Source: Nocardioides coralli
GTDB lineage: Bacteria > Actinomycetota > Actinomycetes > Propionibacteriales > Nocardioidaceae
Direction: 5' to 3'
DNA length: 64,000 bases
Assembly: GCF_019880385.1 (NCBI RefSeq)
Contig: NZ_CP082273.1
Location: 3,224,001 to 3,288,000, forward strand
Made by a program: the position numbers and the translations under genes. A model generated the notes under the pieces. It did not search any database. It was given only the letters and a program-made list of their open reading frames with translations, and had not been told where the DNA came from. This document shows, one piece after another, positions 28,322-36,332 of this stretch. Position 1 is the first letter of the stretch; the number at the start of each line of letters is the position of its first letter.

Positions 28322-29371
28322 GTGACCGCCACGCTGGCACCAGGACCGGCGCTGGAGGCCGCTGCCCCGCAGCGGCGTCCGGCGCCGGTCCGGCTCGCGT
28401 GGGTGGCCCTGACGATCGCCGTCCTGGTGCTCGCCGGCCTGGCGTCCGTGGCCTTCGGCGTCCGGGCCGTCAGCTGGTCGGAGATCGTCGCCGGCATCGG
28501 CGGCGGTGAGGCGACCATCGCCGAGGCCGCCGTCCAGAAGCGTGTCCCCCGCACCGTGCTGGCGATGGTCGTCGGCGCCGCCCTCGGGCTGGCCGGCGCC
28601 GTCATGCAGGGCGTCACGCGCAACCCGCTCGCCGACCCGGGCATCCTCGGCGTCACGACGGGTGCCTCGCTGGCGGTCGTCACCGGCATCGCCTTCTTCG
28701 GCCTCTCCTCCCCCGACGGCTTCATCTGGGTCGCCGTCGGCGGAGCGGCCGTCGCCGCCGTCCTCGTGTACGCCGTCGGGTCGCCGGGCCGGGGCGGCGC
28801 GACCCCGCTCAAGCTGGCGCTCGCTGGCGCCGCCTGCTCCGCGGCGTTCGCCTCCCTGATCAGCGCCATCCTGCTGCCCCGCATCGACGTCATGAACGCC
28901 TTCCGCTTCTGGCAGATCGGCGGCGTCGGGGGCGCCAGCACCGAGAAGACGCTGCAGGTGCTGCCGTTCCTCGTGGTCGGTGCCCTCATCAGCATCGGCA
29001 GTGCCCGCGGCCTCAACTCGCTGGCCCTCGGCGACGACCTGGCGGCCGGCCTCGGCCAGCGGGTCGCGACGACCCGGCTGCTGGCAGCGGCCGGAGCCAT
29101 CCTGCTGTGTGGCGCCGCGACGGCCGTGGCCGGACCGATCGCCTTCGTGGGCCTGGCGGTCCCTCACGTGTGTCGACTCCTCGTCGGGGTCGACCACCGC
29201 TGGCTGCTGCCCTTCTCGACGTTGGTGGGTGCGCTGCTCCTGACCAGTGCCGACGTGATCGGCCGGCTGGTCGCGCGGCCGGCCGAGGTCGACGTCGGGA
29301 TCATCACCGCGCTGGTCGGTGCCCCCGTCTTCATCTGGATCGTCCGTCGCCAGAAGGTGCGTTCACTGTGA
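28322..29371 (+). CDS. FecCD-family iron-siderophore ABC permease, first subunit
   Basis: The 349-aa membrane protein has about nine or ten transmembrane segments and FecCD hallmarks: RVPRTVLAMVVGAALGLAGA, VMQGVTRNPLADPGILGV, the ATPase-contacting region around GLGQRVATTRLLAA, and AGPIAFVGLAVPHVCRLLVG. It forms half of the translocation pore for the ferric siderophore. The GTG start lies 5 nt after the lipoprotein gene stop, and its stop overlaps the next permease (GTGA). Confidence 0.93.
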   Translation: MTATLAPGPALEAAAPQRRPAPVRLAWVALTIAVLVLAGLASVAFGVRAVSWSEIVAGIGGGEATIAEAAVQKRVPRTVLAMVVGAALGLAGAVMQGVTRNPLADPGILGVTTGASLAVVTGIAFFGLSSPDGFIWVAVGGAAVAAVLVYAVGSPGRGGATPLKLALAGAACSAAFASLISAILLPRIDVMNAFRFWQIGGVGGASTEKTLQVLPFLVVGALISIGSARGLNSLALGDDLAAGLGQRVATTRLLAAAGAILLCGAATAVAGPIAFVGLAVPHVCRLLVGVDHRWLLPFSTLVGALLLTSADVIGRLVARPAEVDVGIITALVGAPVFIWIVRRQKVRSL

Positions 29372-30429
29372 GCCTGACCGTCACGTCCCCGACCGGACCC
29401 GCCGTCCCCGGCGAGAGCGTCGGCACCGGTCGCCGGCGGCGACAGCGACGACGACGGGCGATCACCCTCGCCCTGCTGGCCGCCGTGCTCGTCGTCCTCG
29501 CCGTCTCGCTGATGGTGGGCAACACCTTCTACGGCCCGGCCGAGGTCGTGCGGGTCGTCCTCGGCGAGGTCGTCCCCGGAGCGTCCTTCACCGTGGGCGA
29601 GCTGCGGCTGCCGCGGGCCGTCCTGGCGGTGCTGGCGGGGGCAGCGTTCGGCCTCGGCGGCGTCACCTTCCAGACCATGCTCCGCAACCCGCTGGCGGCG
29701 CCCGACGTGATCGGCATCAGCGCCGGCGCGAGCGCCGCGGCCGTCATCGGCATCGTGGTGCTCGGCGTCGACGAGGCCCGGGTCTCGCTGCTCGCGATCA
29801 CGGCAGCGCTGGCGACCGCGCTGACGATCTACGTGCTGTCGTTCCGCGACGGTGTCGTCGGTACCCGGCTGATCCTCATCGGCATCGGCATCGCCGCGAT
29901 GCTCGACAGCGTGGTCGCCTACGTCATCATCCGGGCCGCGGTCTGGGACCTGCAGACCGCGATGCGGTGGCTGACCGGCAGCCTCAACAACGCCAGCTGG
30001 GACCAGGTGCTGCCCCTCGCCGTCGCCGTCGCCGTGACGGGACCGATGCTGCTGACGCAGGCGCGCAACCTGGACCTGCTGCGGCTCGGCGACGACGCCG
30101 CAGCCGCTGTCGGCGTCCGCGTCGAGCGGACCCGGCTGCTGGCGATCCTCACCGCGGTCGCCCTCGTCGCCTTCGGCACGGCGGCGGCCGGTCCGATCGC
30201 CTTCGTGGCCTTCCTGTCCGGACCGATCGCAGCCCGGCTGGTGGGCCCCGGCGGGTCGCTGATGGTGCCGGCGGCACTCACCGGCTCGCTGCTGGTCCTG
30301 TGCGCCGACCTCGCGGGGCAGTTCGCCTTCGACGCCCGCTATCCGGTGGGTGTCATCACCGGGGTGCTCGGTGCGCCCTATCTCGTCTACCTGCTGATCC
30401 GCACCAACCGCGCGGGAGGTTCCCTGTGA
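29368..30429 (+). CDS. FecCD-family iron-siderophore ABC permease, second subunit
   Basis: The 353-aa protein is the partner permease. An Arg-rich cytoplasmic N-terminus (about 20-31) precedes the first helix. Conserved FecCD segments are LRLPRAVLAVLAGAAFGLGG, TFQTMLRNPLAAPDVIGISAG, VGVRVERTRLLAILTAV (ATPase coupling) and AGPIAFVAFLSGPIAARLVG. Start and stop overlap the neighbouring genes by 4 bp each (GTGA), so the permeases and ATPase are made together. Confidence 0.93.
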   Translation: MSLTVTSPTGPAVPGESVGTGRRRRQRRRRAITLALLAAVLVVLAVSLMVGNTFYGPAEVVRVVLGEVVPGASFTVGELRLPRAVLAVLAGAAFGLGGVTFQTMLRNPLAAPDVIGISAGASAAAVIGIVVLGVDEARVSLLAITAALATALTIYVLSFRDGVVGTRLILIGIGIAAMLDSVVAYVIIRAAVWDLQTAMRWLTGSLNNASWDQVLPLAVAVAVTGPMLLTQARNLDLLRLGDDAAAAVGVRVERTRLLAILTAVALVAFGTAAAGPIAFVAFLSGPIAARLVGPGGSLMVPAALTGSLLVLCADLAGQFAFDARYPVGVITGVLGAPYLVYLLIRTNRAGGSL

Positions 30430-31295
30430 CCGACACCCACACCCTCGTCGTCGACGGAGCGACGCTCGGCTACGGCGAGCGCACCGTCGTCGAGTCGATG
30501 GACCTCGTCGTCCCTCCCGGTCGGATCACCGCGATCGTCGGCGCCAATGCCTGCGGCAAGTCGACCCTGCTGCGGGCGATGGCCCGGCTGCTGGCTCCGC
30601 GTGAGGGGCAGGTGGTGCTCGACGGCAAACAGCTGCACCGGCTGCCGACCAAGCAGGTGGCGCGGGTGCTCGGCCTGCTGCCGCAGTCGCCGATCGCGCC
30701 CGAGGGGATCGCCGTCGCCGACCTGGTCTCACGCGGACGACACCCCTACCAGCGGATGTTGTCGCGGTGGACGCCCGAGGACGAGGCGGCGGTCGTCGAG
30801 GCGCTGCGGCTCACCGATACCACGGAGCTGGCCGACCGGCCGGTCGACGAGCTCTCCGGAGGTCAGCGCCAGCGCACGTGGATCGCGATGGCGCTCGCGC
30901 AGCAGACCGACATCCTGCTCCTCGACGAGCCCACGACCTTCCTCGACGTGAGCCACCAGGTCGACGTCCTCGACCTGCTCACCGACCTCAACCGGCGGCG
31001 CGGCACCACCATCGTGATGGTGCTCCACGACCTCAACCTCGCGGCCCGGTACGCCGACCACCTGATCGCGATCTCCCACGGGCGGCTGCACGCGGTGGGC
31101 GAGCCGGGCGACGTCCTGACGGCCGAGGTGGTGCGCGACGTGTTCGGCATGGAGAGCCAGGTCATCAGCGACCCGGTCTCGGGCAAGCCGCTGGTGCTGC
31201 CGATCGGCCGCCACCACGCCGGCCACCACGCCGGGGACCACCGCCTCGCGGGCGCGGTGGATCAGGACCGCATGGCGACGCCGCGGCGCCAGTAG
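30426..31295 (+). CDS. Iron-siderophore ABC transporter ATP-binding protein (FepC/FecE-like)
   Basis: The 289-aa ATPase shows Walker A GANACGKSTLL, Q-loop LLPQSP, signature LSGGQRQRTWIAMALAQ, Walker B ILLLDEPTTFLD and the switch His in VMVLHDLNLAARY. The conserved G-x-N-G of Walker A reads GANACGKS here, with Ala in place of the first variable Gly, still compatible with ATP binding. It powers the FecCD permeases. The C-terminus is His-rich (HHAGHHAGDHR) and its last 34 bp overlap the convergent siderophore-interacting protein gene. Confidence 0.94.
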   Translation: MTDTHTLVVDGATLGYGERTVVESMDLVVPPGRITAIVGANACGKSTLLRAMARLLAPREGQVVLDGKQLHRLPTKQVARVLGLLPQSPIAPEGIAVADLVSRGRHPYQRMLSRWTPEDEAAVVEALRLTDTTELADRPVDELSGGQRQRTWIAMALAQQTDILLLDEPTTFLDVSHQVDVLDLLTDLNRRRGTTIVMVLHDLNLAARYADHLIAISHGRLHAVGEPGDVLTAEVVRDVFGMESQVISDPVSGKPLVLPIGRHHAGHHAGDHRLAGAVDQDRMATPRRQ

Positions 31296-32209
31296 CCCAT
31301 GAAGGCGACCTGGCGGCGGTCGATGCCGAGCTCCGTCACGAGGTGGCGGCGCAACCCGGTGACGACCTTCGACTCCCCCGCGATCCAGGCGTAGAGCCCG
31401 GCGTACGGCGAGGCCGCGGAAACGTCCTCTGCGAGCTGCTCGCCCGAGGAGGAGTAGGTCGGGGTCTCCCAGAGGTCGGGGTCGACCTCCGCATCCTCGA
31501 CGGCTGGCGCCGCGCCCGCCGACTCGCCGAGGTGCTCGACCACCGCGGCGTGCAGCCGCTCGCCGAGTGGCGCGCCGTCGCGCGGGAGCCAGACCACGTC
31601 GACCCCGGCGGGCGCATCGACGCCGAGGACGTCGTCGCCGACCGGGACCTCCAGGAACGCCGCCCCCGTGGCGTCGGCTGGCAGGCAGCCGAGGATGGAG
31701 CAGATGGCCGGCACGGCGGTCTCGTCGCCCACCAGCAGCAGCCGCTCGGCCTCGCCCGGCACGAACTCGATGCCGCCGAAGAACTGGCCGCTCCGGGGCG
31801 CGACGAGCACCACGCGGTCGCCCACGCGTGCCCGCGCAGCCCAGTCCGAGCCCGGGCCGGTGTCGCCCCCGTCGACGTGGAGCGCGAAGTCCACGACGAG
31901 GGTGGTGCCGCTGCCGGTGCCGCGCACCTCACGGATCGTGTAGGTGCGCATGTGGCCGCGCTCCGCCGGGGGGATGTCGAGCCAGGTGGTGAACCACGAC
32001 TCGTCGGCGTCCTCGAAGGACGGGAGCGTGCCGTGGTCGTTGGGGAGGACCAGCTTGATGCGCTGGTCGTACACCGGCCCGTCGACCCCGAAGTCGGCGA
32101 GCACCGGTGCCCCGAGCTCGACCCGCAGGAAGGTCGGCGAGAGCCGTTCGACGGACACGACCTCGACCTCGTCGAGGATCATCGGCAGGGCGTGGGTGGT
32201 CGTCGTCAT
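31262..32209 (-). CDS. Siderophore-interacting protein (ferric-siderophore reductase, ViuB-like)
   Basis: The 315-aa flavoprotein belongs to the SIP family of the ferredoxin-NADP reductase superfamily, which reduces ferric siderophores inside the cell to release Fe2+. The FAD-binding motif RTYTIREVRG (about residue 88) and the FALHV(D)GGDTGPGSDWAARA stretch are diagnostic, and LLVGDETAVPAICSIL forms the NADPH side. It is convergent with the uptake ABC operon, overlapping its ATPase gene by 34 bp, and has its own iron-box-like palindrome upstream, so import and iron release are probably co-regulated. Confidence 0.93.
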   Translation of the reverse strand: MTTTTHALPMILDEVEVVSVERLSPTFLRVELGAPVLADFGVDGPVYDQRIKLVLPNDHGTLPSFEDADESWFTTWLDIPPAERGHMRTYTIREVRGTGSGTTLVVDFALHVDGGDTGPGSDWAARARVGDRVVLVAPRSGQFFGGIEFVPGEAERLLLVGDETAVPAICSILGCLPADATGAAFLEVPVGDDVLGVDAPAGVDVVWLPRDGAPLGERLHAAVVEHLGESAGAAPAVEDAEVDPDLWETPTYSSSGEQLAEDVSAASPYAGLYAWIAGESKVVTGLRRHLVTELGIDRRQVAFMGYWRRGVAMRS

Positions 32210-32240
32210 CGAGCTCTCCGTCCAGCGCCGCGTTGCGCTG

Positions 32241-32262
32241 TTGGTTAGGTATGCCTAACCAA
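32241..32262. promoter_or_regulatory. Iron-box-like palindrome upstream of the SIP gene
   Basis: Arms TTGGTTAGG and CCTAACCAA flank a 4-nt centre, making a 22-bp dyad 31 nt upstream of the SIP start. The TTAGG/CCTAA half-sites match iron-box half-sites, although the spacing is shorter than in the canonical 19-bp box. IdeR/DmdR control is likely. Confidence 0.65.
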
Positions 32263-32283
32263 AGGCTATCCCGAGCTCGGCGG

Positions 32284-32859
32284 TCAGATCGAGGTGCGGT
32301 GGAAGTTCTGGAACGAGCGCGACGGCGTGGGGCCGCGCTGGCCCTGGTAGCGGGAGCCGTACTTCGCCGAGCCGTAGGGGTGCTCGGAGGCCGATGAGAG
32401 CCGGAAGAAGCAGAACTGCCCGATCTTCATGCCCGGGTAGAGCTTGATCGGCAGCGTGGCGACGTTCGCCAGCTCCAGGGTGACGTGCCCGGAGAACCCC
32501 GGGTCGACGAAGCCGGCGGTCGCGTGGGTGAGCAGCCCCAGGCGTCCCAGCGAGGACTTGCCCTCGACACGCGCCGCGACGTCGTCGGGCAGCGTCACGA
32601 CCTCGTACGTCGAGCCCAGCACGAACTCACCCGGGTGCAGGATGAAGGGCTCCTCGCCCTCCGGCTCGACGATGCGCGTCAGGTCGGACTGGTCGGCGGC
32701 CGGGTCGATGTGGGGGTAGCGGTGGTTCTCGAAGACCCGGAAGTAGCGGTCCAGCCGCACGTCGATCGACGACGGCTGCATCATCGCGGGTTCCCAGGGC
32801 TCCATGGTGATCCGCCCGGCGTCGATCTCGGCGAGGATGTCGCGGTCGCTCAGCAGCAC
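32284..32859 (-). CDS. dcd: dCTP deaminase Dcd
   Basis: The 191-aa trimeric enzyme deaminates dCTP to dUTP, feeding dTMP synthesis; some actinobacterial forms also carry out dUTP hydrolysis. The N-terminus [17 protein letters not shown] fits the usual start, so GTG at 32859 is chosen. Family motifs include [49 protein letters not shown] (catalytic region with the conserved Glu in [12 protein letters not shown] nearby), and GQFCFFRL. Length equals the family norm. It stands alone between the SIP gene and a tRNA. Confidence 0.96.
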   Translation of the reverse strand: MLLSDRDILAEIDAGRITMEPWEPAMMQPSSIDVRLDRYFRVFENHRYPHIDPAADQSDLTRIVEPEGEEPFILHPGEFVLGSTYEVVTLPDDVAARVEGKSSLGRLGLLTHATAGFVDPGFSGHVTLELANVATLPIKLYPGMKIGQFCFFRLSSASEHPYGSAKYGSRYQGQRGPTPSRSFQNFHRTSI

Positions 32860-32947
32860 GCGACGTAACCTACCCGCCGGTGCGCCGCGCGCCGGGACGT
32901 CGGGTAGCATCCACTCCGCAGTGAGGCCAGACCCGGCCGCACCGCAC

Positions 32948-33023
32948 GCGGATGTAGCTCAGTTGGTAGAGCGCGACCTTCCCAAGGTCGATGTCGCGAG
33001 TTCGAGCCTCGTCATCCGCTCCA
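32948..33023 (+). tRNA. tRNA-Gly (anticodon CCC)
   Basis: A complete cloverleaf can be drawn: acceptor stem GCGGATG with CATCCGC, D arm GCTC-AGTTGGTA-GAGC, anticodon stem CGACC with GGTCG around loop TTCCCAA (anticodon CCC), T arm GCGAG-TTCGAGC-CTCGT, discriminator T and encoded CCA at 33021-33023. It reads GGG glycine codons. Its 3' half is duplicated 85 bp downstream. Confidence 0.93.
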
Positions 33024-33132
33024 CACGCCCCACCGCTGGTCGCGCTCTCGAGCGCGACGCTCCGCCGAACCGTCGATGTCGCGAGTTCGAGCCTCGTCAT
33101 CCGCTCCACACGCCCCACCGCTGGTCGCGCTC
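32987..33132 (+). repeat. 61-bp direct duplication of the tRNA-Gly 3' half
   Basis: Positions 32987-33047 and 33072-33132 are identical over 61 bp. Each copy covers the 3' anticodon stem, the variable loop, the T arm, the acceptor 3' strand with CCA, and 24 bp of downstream sequence. The copies are 85 bp apart with a 24-bp gap. The second copy is a tRNA fragment that cannot fold into a full tRNA. This looks like an att-type duplication or a slippage product. Confidence 0.9.
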
Positions 33133-33159
33133 GTCGAAACCACTGGTCAACCACACGCT

Positions 33160-33299
33160 GGTTGAGCCTGTCGAAACCAGGTCTCGACAGGCTCGACCTC
33201 CGTTCGGTGCCGCACCAGGTCTCGACAGGCTCGACCTCCGTTCCCCGCACTTGCGACACCGCCGGTGGTTGAGGTGCGAGCGCAGCGAGCCTCGAAACC
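33160..33299. repeat. Cluster of TCGACAGGCTC-type intergenic repeats
   Basis: The 395-bp gap 33024-33418 is non-coding apart from the tRNA duplication. It holds GGTTGAGCCTGTCGAAACC (33160-33178), two inverted copies beginning GTCTCGACAGGCTCGACC at 33181 and 33219 (38 bp apart, both followed by TCCGTTC), and a longer dyad with arms GGTTGAGG and CCTCGAAACC (33267-33299). Such elements are frequent between genes in Nocardioides-like genomes, from memory. Downstream of 33299 only the putative promoter and leader of the next gene is seen. Confidence 0.75.
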
Positions 33300-33418
33300 C
33301 CCGGGCCGCCCCTCGCCAACTCCCACACACGTCCGCACCTCGGCTGTGACGCTTGACGTCTTGTGTTACTCATGGGGACAGTGGTATTGCCCTCTTCCCC
33401 GACCGGAGACCTGCCCAC

Positions 33419-34648
33419 ATGTCTCGGACACCCTCGTTCCTGCCCTCCTACGCCGAGCTCCGCGGCCGTGACCGCGCCGCCCTCGCGGCCGCCGCCGCCC
33501 TGGTCCTGATCGTCACCGGAGCGCTGTTCGTGCCAGCCGGCGACGACCCCGGCGACGGTCTCGCGCCCACCACGGCTCGCGAGTACGTCGCCCTCGACTC
33601 GGCCCCGGGGCGTGGGGTGCTCACGCCGGAGGCGGAGGCGGAGATCGACCGCGTCCTCGCCACCGCTCCTGCCCGGCTGAGCGCCCGGGTGGCCCCGACT
33701 GCCCTGGCCCGCGACCTGGTGCGGTGCGCGGAGTTCGAGGACCAGCAGTACTGCCTCGGCGTCGGCTGGACCGAGGTGACTCCGCAGCAGGCCGCAGGCC
33801 GTGCCCTCGCCCGCCCGACCCGCCCCGGTGGCGAGACCACGGGCGACCTCGCCACCGCCGACCTGCTGGCGCAGCGCGCGGCCCTCCCGACCGCGGAGCG
33901 GATTGCCGTGGAGCGTGCCGAGCTCGAGGAGGCGGCGCGGTCGGTGGCCAAGGTCGTGCTGCTGCGCCACCAGCTGCTCGGCGAGCCGCTCCCCGAGGGC
34001 TTCCTCGAGCGCCACCCCGAGGCGCGGGCGAGCGCCAGCACCCCCACCTCCCCGAGGAAGAAGAACAAGCTGATCAAGGACTACCCGCAGCGGTCCAAGA
34101 TCCTGAACTCCCGGCAGATGCGCGAGCAGCACACCACCTACTGGTGCGGCCCGACCACGATGCAGGCCATCGCGTGGGGGTGGCAGGGCCGGAAGAGGAC
34201 ACAGCGCCACTGGGCCCGCCAGCTCGGCACCACCACGAGCGGCACGGCCATCTCCGACATCGTGCGCCTCGTCAACCGGGACACCGGCTACGACCGGAAG
34301 AAGTACGCCGGCACCTACATCGTCCTCGACATCTCCGACTGGAACTTCCACCGGTGGCTCCTGCTGCAGATGCGACACATCCACGACTACCGGGCGCCGG
34401 TCGTGCTCCACCCGATGCTGCTGAAGAAGTACTACCCCTACCTCGACGACGATGCCTCGGGGCACTTCCAGGTCGGCCGTGGTTACGACAAGCGCGGTGA
34501 CAAGCCGCCCCACATCGGCTACTTCGAGCCGTGGAACCAGCAGCGCTTCGACCCCTCGGAGCCCTACATCCGCCGGGTGCAGTGGCGCGACGCCTACAAG
34601 AGCTACCGCGCCAACCGAGCTCACCCGCACCAGAACATCGGGGTCTGA
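33419..34648 (+). CDS. Membrane-anchored C39-like (papain-fold) peptidase domain protein
   Basis: The 409-aa protein has a single N-terminal signal/anchor helix (ALAAAAALVLIVTGALFV, about 21-38), an Ala/Glu-rich stalk, and a C-terminal C39-like domain (about 225-400). The candidate catalytic Cys243 is in TTYWCGPTTMQAIAWGW, and a His follows in GHFQVGRGYD. This fold is used by bacteriocin-processing and other cysteine peptidases; members outside bacteriocin loci are often uncharacterised surface proteins. A lipoprotein gene follows immediately (stop and GTG adjacent), suggesting joint action at the cell surface. The substrate is unknown. Confidence 0.7.
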   Translation: MSRTPSFLPSYAELRGRDRAALAAAAALVLIVTGALFVPAGDDPGDGLAPTTAREYVALDSAPGRGVLTPEAEAEIDRVLATAPARLSARVAPTALARDLVRCAEFEDQQYCLGVGWTEVTPQQAAGRALARPTRPGGETTGDLATADLLAQRAALPTAERIAVERAELEEAARSVAKVVLLRHQLLGEPLPEGFLERHPEARASASTPTSPRKKNKLIKDYPQRSKILNSRQMREQHTTYWCGPTTMQAIAWGWQGRKRTQRHWARQLGTTTSGTAISDIVRLVNRDTGYDRKKYAGTYIVLDISDWNFHRWLLLQMRHIHDYRAPVVLHPMLLKKYYPYLDDDASGHFQVGRGYDKRGDKPPHIGYFEPWNQQRFDPSEPYIRRVQWRDAYKSYRANRAHPHQNIGV

Positions 34649-35740
34649 GTGCGCCGCGTCGCCGCCGTGCTCGCCGCGGCCCTCCTGCTGGCCGGGTGCT
34701 CCGGTTCGGACTCGTCAACTCTCCCGGGTTACGACCTGGGCCGCCAGCCGAGCGCCGAACCGACCACCGCACCGCCGTCGGACACCCCGTCGCCGACGGC
34801 GTCCGGCGAGCCGGACGCCCCGGCGGTCCTCGACTGGCAGCCGGTCGAGGGTGATCCGACCGCCGAGACCACGGTGAGCGGGAGGTGGCGGCTCAGCCTC
34901 ACCGAGGGGGGCGAGGCCACGCTGACCGGCCCCCGCGAGGTCGCGCTCGACGTCCCCCGGGACTTCCGGGTCACCGACGCGCTCCTCGACACCGACCACG
35001 CCGTCGTCGTGGCCGAGCACGAGCGTGCCGAGCAGCCGAACGTCGCGACCGTCGTCGACCTCGCCTCGGGGCGCACCTCGACGATCGACGGCGACTCGGA
35101 GGTGCCGACGACCGTGGGTGGCACCTGGGCCCTGGGTTCCGGACTGCTCGTCCACGCCACCACGCAGGGTCGCGACTACTGCCTGGCCGTGGCCGACCTG
35201 GTCACCGGACGCTCCCGGCTCGGGCCGTGCGTACCGCCCCGCCACGGCATCACCAACGCCCACGTCAGCCCGGCGGGGATCACCGCGATGACCTTCGACG
35301 ACGGCCGACCCTCCTGCCGCACCCTCAACCGCGTCGAGGGAGACGACTTCGTCCCGCTCGCCGGCGTGCAGGAGTGCCGGGGCTGGGAGGCGGTGGCGAC
35401 CGAGACCTTCGCGGCGTGGGGAGTGGTGCCGCGCGAGCGGCGCATCGAGGACTCGGTCTACCTCGTCGACACCGGCGAGGGACCCGTCGAGATCGGCCCC
35501 GGCACGACCGGCTCGCTGACCTGGTGCGGGTCGGCGGCGTACGTCGTGCGCGACCCGCAGCGCGCCGGCGACCCCGCCCGGCTGCTGCGGGTCGCCCCCG
35601 ACGGTGGGACCGAGGTGGTCTACGAGTCCCCCGGCCGCGGCAAGGCGTTCCTCTCGGCGCCCCGGTGCGGCGGCAGCCACCTCACCATCAGCGCCTTCAG
35701 CGCCGCCGGCGACGAGCAGGTGACCGCGGCCCTCGACTGA
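34649..35740 (+). CDS. Lipoprotein of unknown function
   Basis: The 363-aa protein begins MRRVAAVLAAALLLAGCSGS, a lipoprotein signal with lipobox LAGC (Cys17). A Ser/Thr/Pro-rich spacer (about 20-60) precedes a domain with repeated beta strands (VATVVDLASGRTSTI, YCLAVADLVTGRSRLG, SVYLVDTGEGPVEIG) spaced as in a beta-propeller-like WD/YVTN arrangement. Four Cys in the body (CLAV, GPCVPP, SCRTL, QECRGW) could form disulfides outside the cell. GTG starts one base after the upstream stop, so it is coupled to the C39-like gene. No enzyme motif is seen. Confidence 0.7.
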   Translation: MRRVAAVLAAALLLAGCSGSDSSTLPGYDLGRQPSAEPTTAPPSDTPSPTASGEPDAPAVLDWQPVEGDPTAETTVSGRWRLSLTEGGEATLTGPREVALDVPRDFRVTDALLDTDHAVVVAEHERAEQPNVATVVDLASGRTSTIDGDSEVPTTVGGTWALGSGLLVHATTQGRDYCLAVADLVTGRSRLGPCVPPRHGITNAHVSPAGITAMTFDDGRPSCRTLNRVEGDDFVPLAGVQECRGWEAVATETFAAWGVVPRERRIEDSVYLVDTGEGPVEIGPGTTGSLTWCGSAAYVVRDPQRAGDPARLLRVAPDGGTEVVYESPGRGKAFLSAPRCGGSHLTISAFSAAGDEQVTAALD

Positions 35741-35799
35741 CCCCGGAGAGACGTGCCCTGGCCTAGGGTGGCGCTACCGGGAGCACGACGGGGGTGAGG

Positions 35800-36243
35800 A
35801 TGACGAGCTCGACGACACCTCGCGCGGCGGGTCCGGACCGGCCGCTGGCGTGGTGGATGCGGGCGGTGGGTGTGTTCTACGTGGTGCTGGGGCTGGGCTT
35901 CCTCCCGCCGGTCAACCGGGCACGCTTCGACGTCCTGCTGCCGGCCTTCGACGCGCCGCGCGACAGCGTGGCCTTCGAGGCGCTCATCGACTGGACGTTC
36001 GTCTTCGGCCTGGAGACGGCAGTGATCGGTGCCGTGCTCCTCTGGGCGTCCAGGTCGGCCGGGCGGAACGTCGTGCTCGCGTGGGCCGTCGTGGCCCTCG
36101 AGCTGACCCGCGGCGTCGCCTGGGACCTCTACTACCTCTCCCGCGACTACACCGACGCCGTCGGCTTCTACGTCGGTTTCATCGTCGTGCACCTGGTGAT
36201 CGCCGCGAGCGGAGCGGTGCTCGCCCGCCGGGCTCCCGGCTGA
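35800..36243 (+). CDS. BphX-like small membrane protein
   Basis: The 147-aa protein has four predicted transmembrane helices: AVGVFYVVLGLGFLP, FEALIDWTFVFGLETAVIGAVLLW, VLAWAVVALELTRGVAWDLYY and GFYVGFIVVHLVIAASGAVL. The N-terminal WWMRAVGVFYVVLG(x)GFLPPVNRAR region resembles the BphX family, named from a biphenyl gene cluster but of unknown function. No catalytic residues are evident. The ATG at 35800 is chosen; GTG two codons upstream is possible. A TAGGGT at 35764 could be the -10 of its promoter. Confidence 0.6.
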   Translation: MTSSTTPRAAGPDRPLAWWMRAVGVFYVVLGLGFLPPVNRARFDVLLPAFDAPRDSVAFEALIDWTFVFGLETAVIGAVLLWASRSAGRNVVLAWAVVALELTRGVAWDLYYLSRDYTDAVGFYVGFIVVHLVIAASGAVLARRAPG

Positions 36244-36332
36244 CGCCACGGCGACGCTCCCCACATCGGGGGTGGGTGTGCCCGACGATGGTGCCCACCG
36301 CTCCACGGGGGAGCGCGACGTCTGGAGCCACC

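Noticed and set aside
27285..32209. A siderophore biosynthesis cluster.
   Set aside because: Only uptake and reduction genes are present; no NRPS, NIS synthetase or salicylate/catechol genes are visible.
32948..33132. An integrated genomic island bounded by tRNA-derived att sites.
   Set aside because: Only 24 bp lie between the copies and no integrase, excisionase or phage gene was found in 64 kb. Only the duplication itself is reported.
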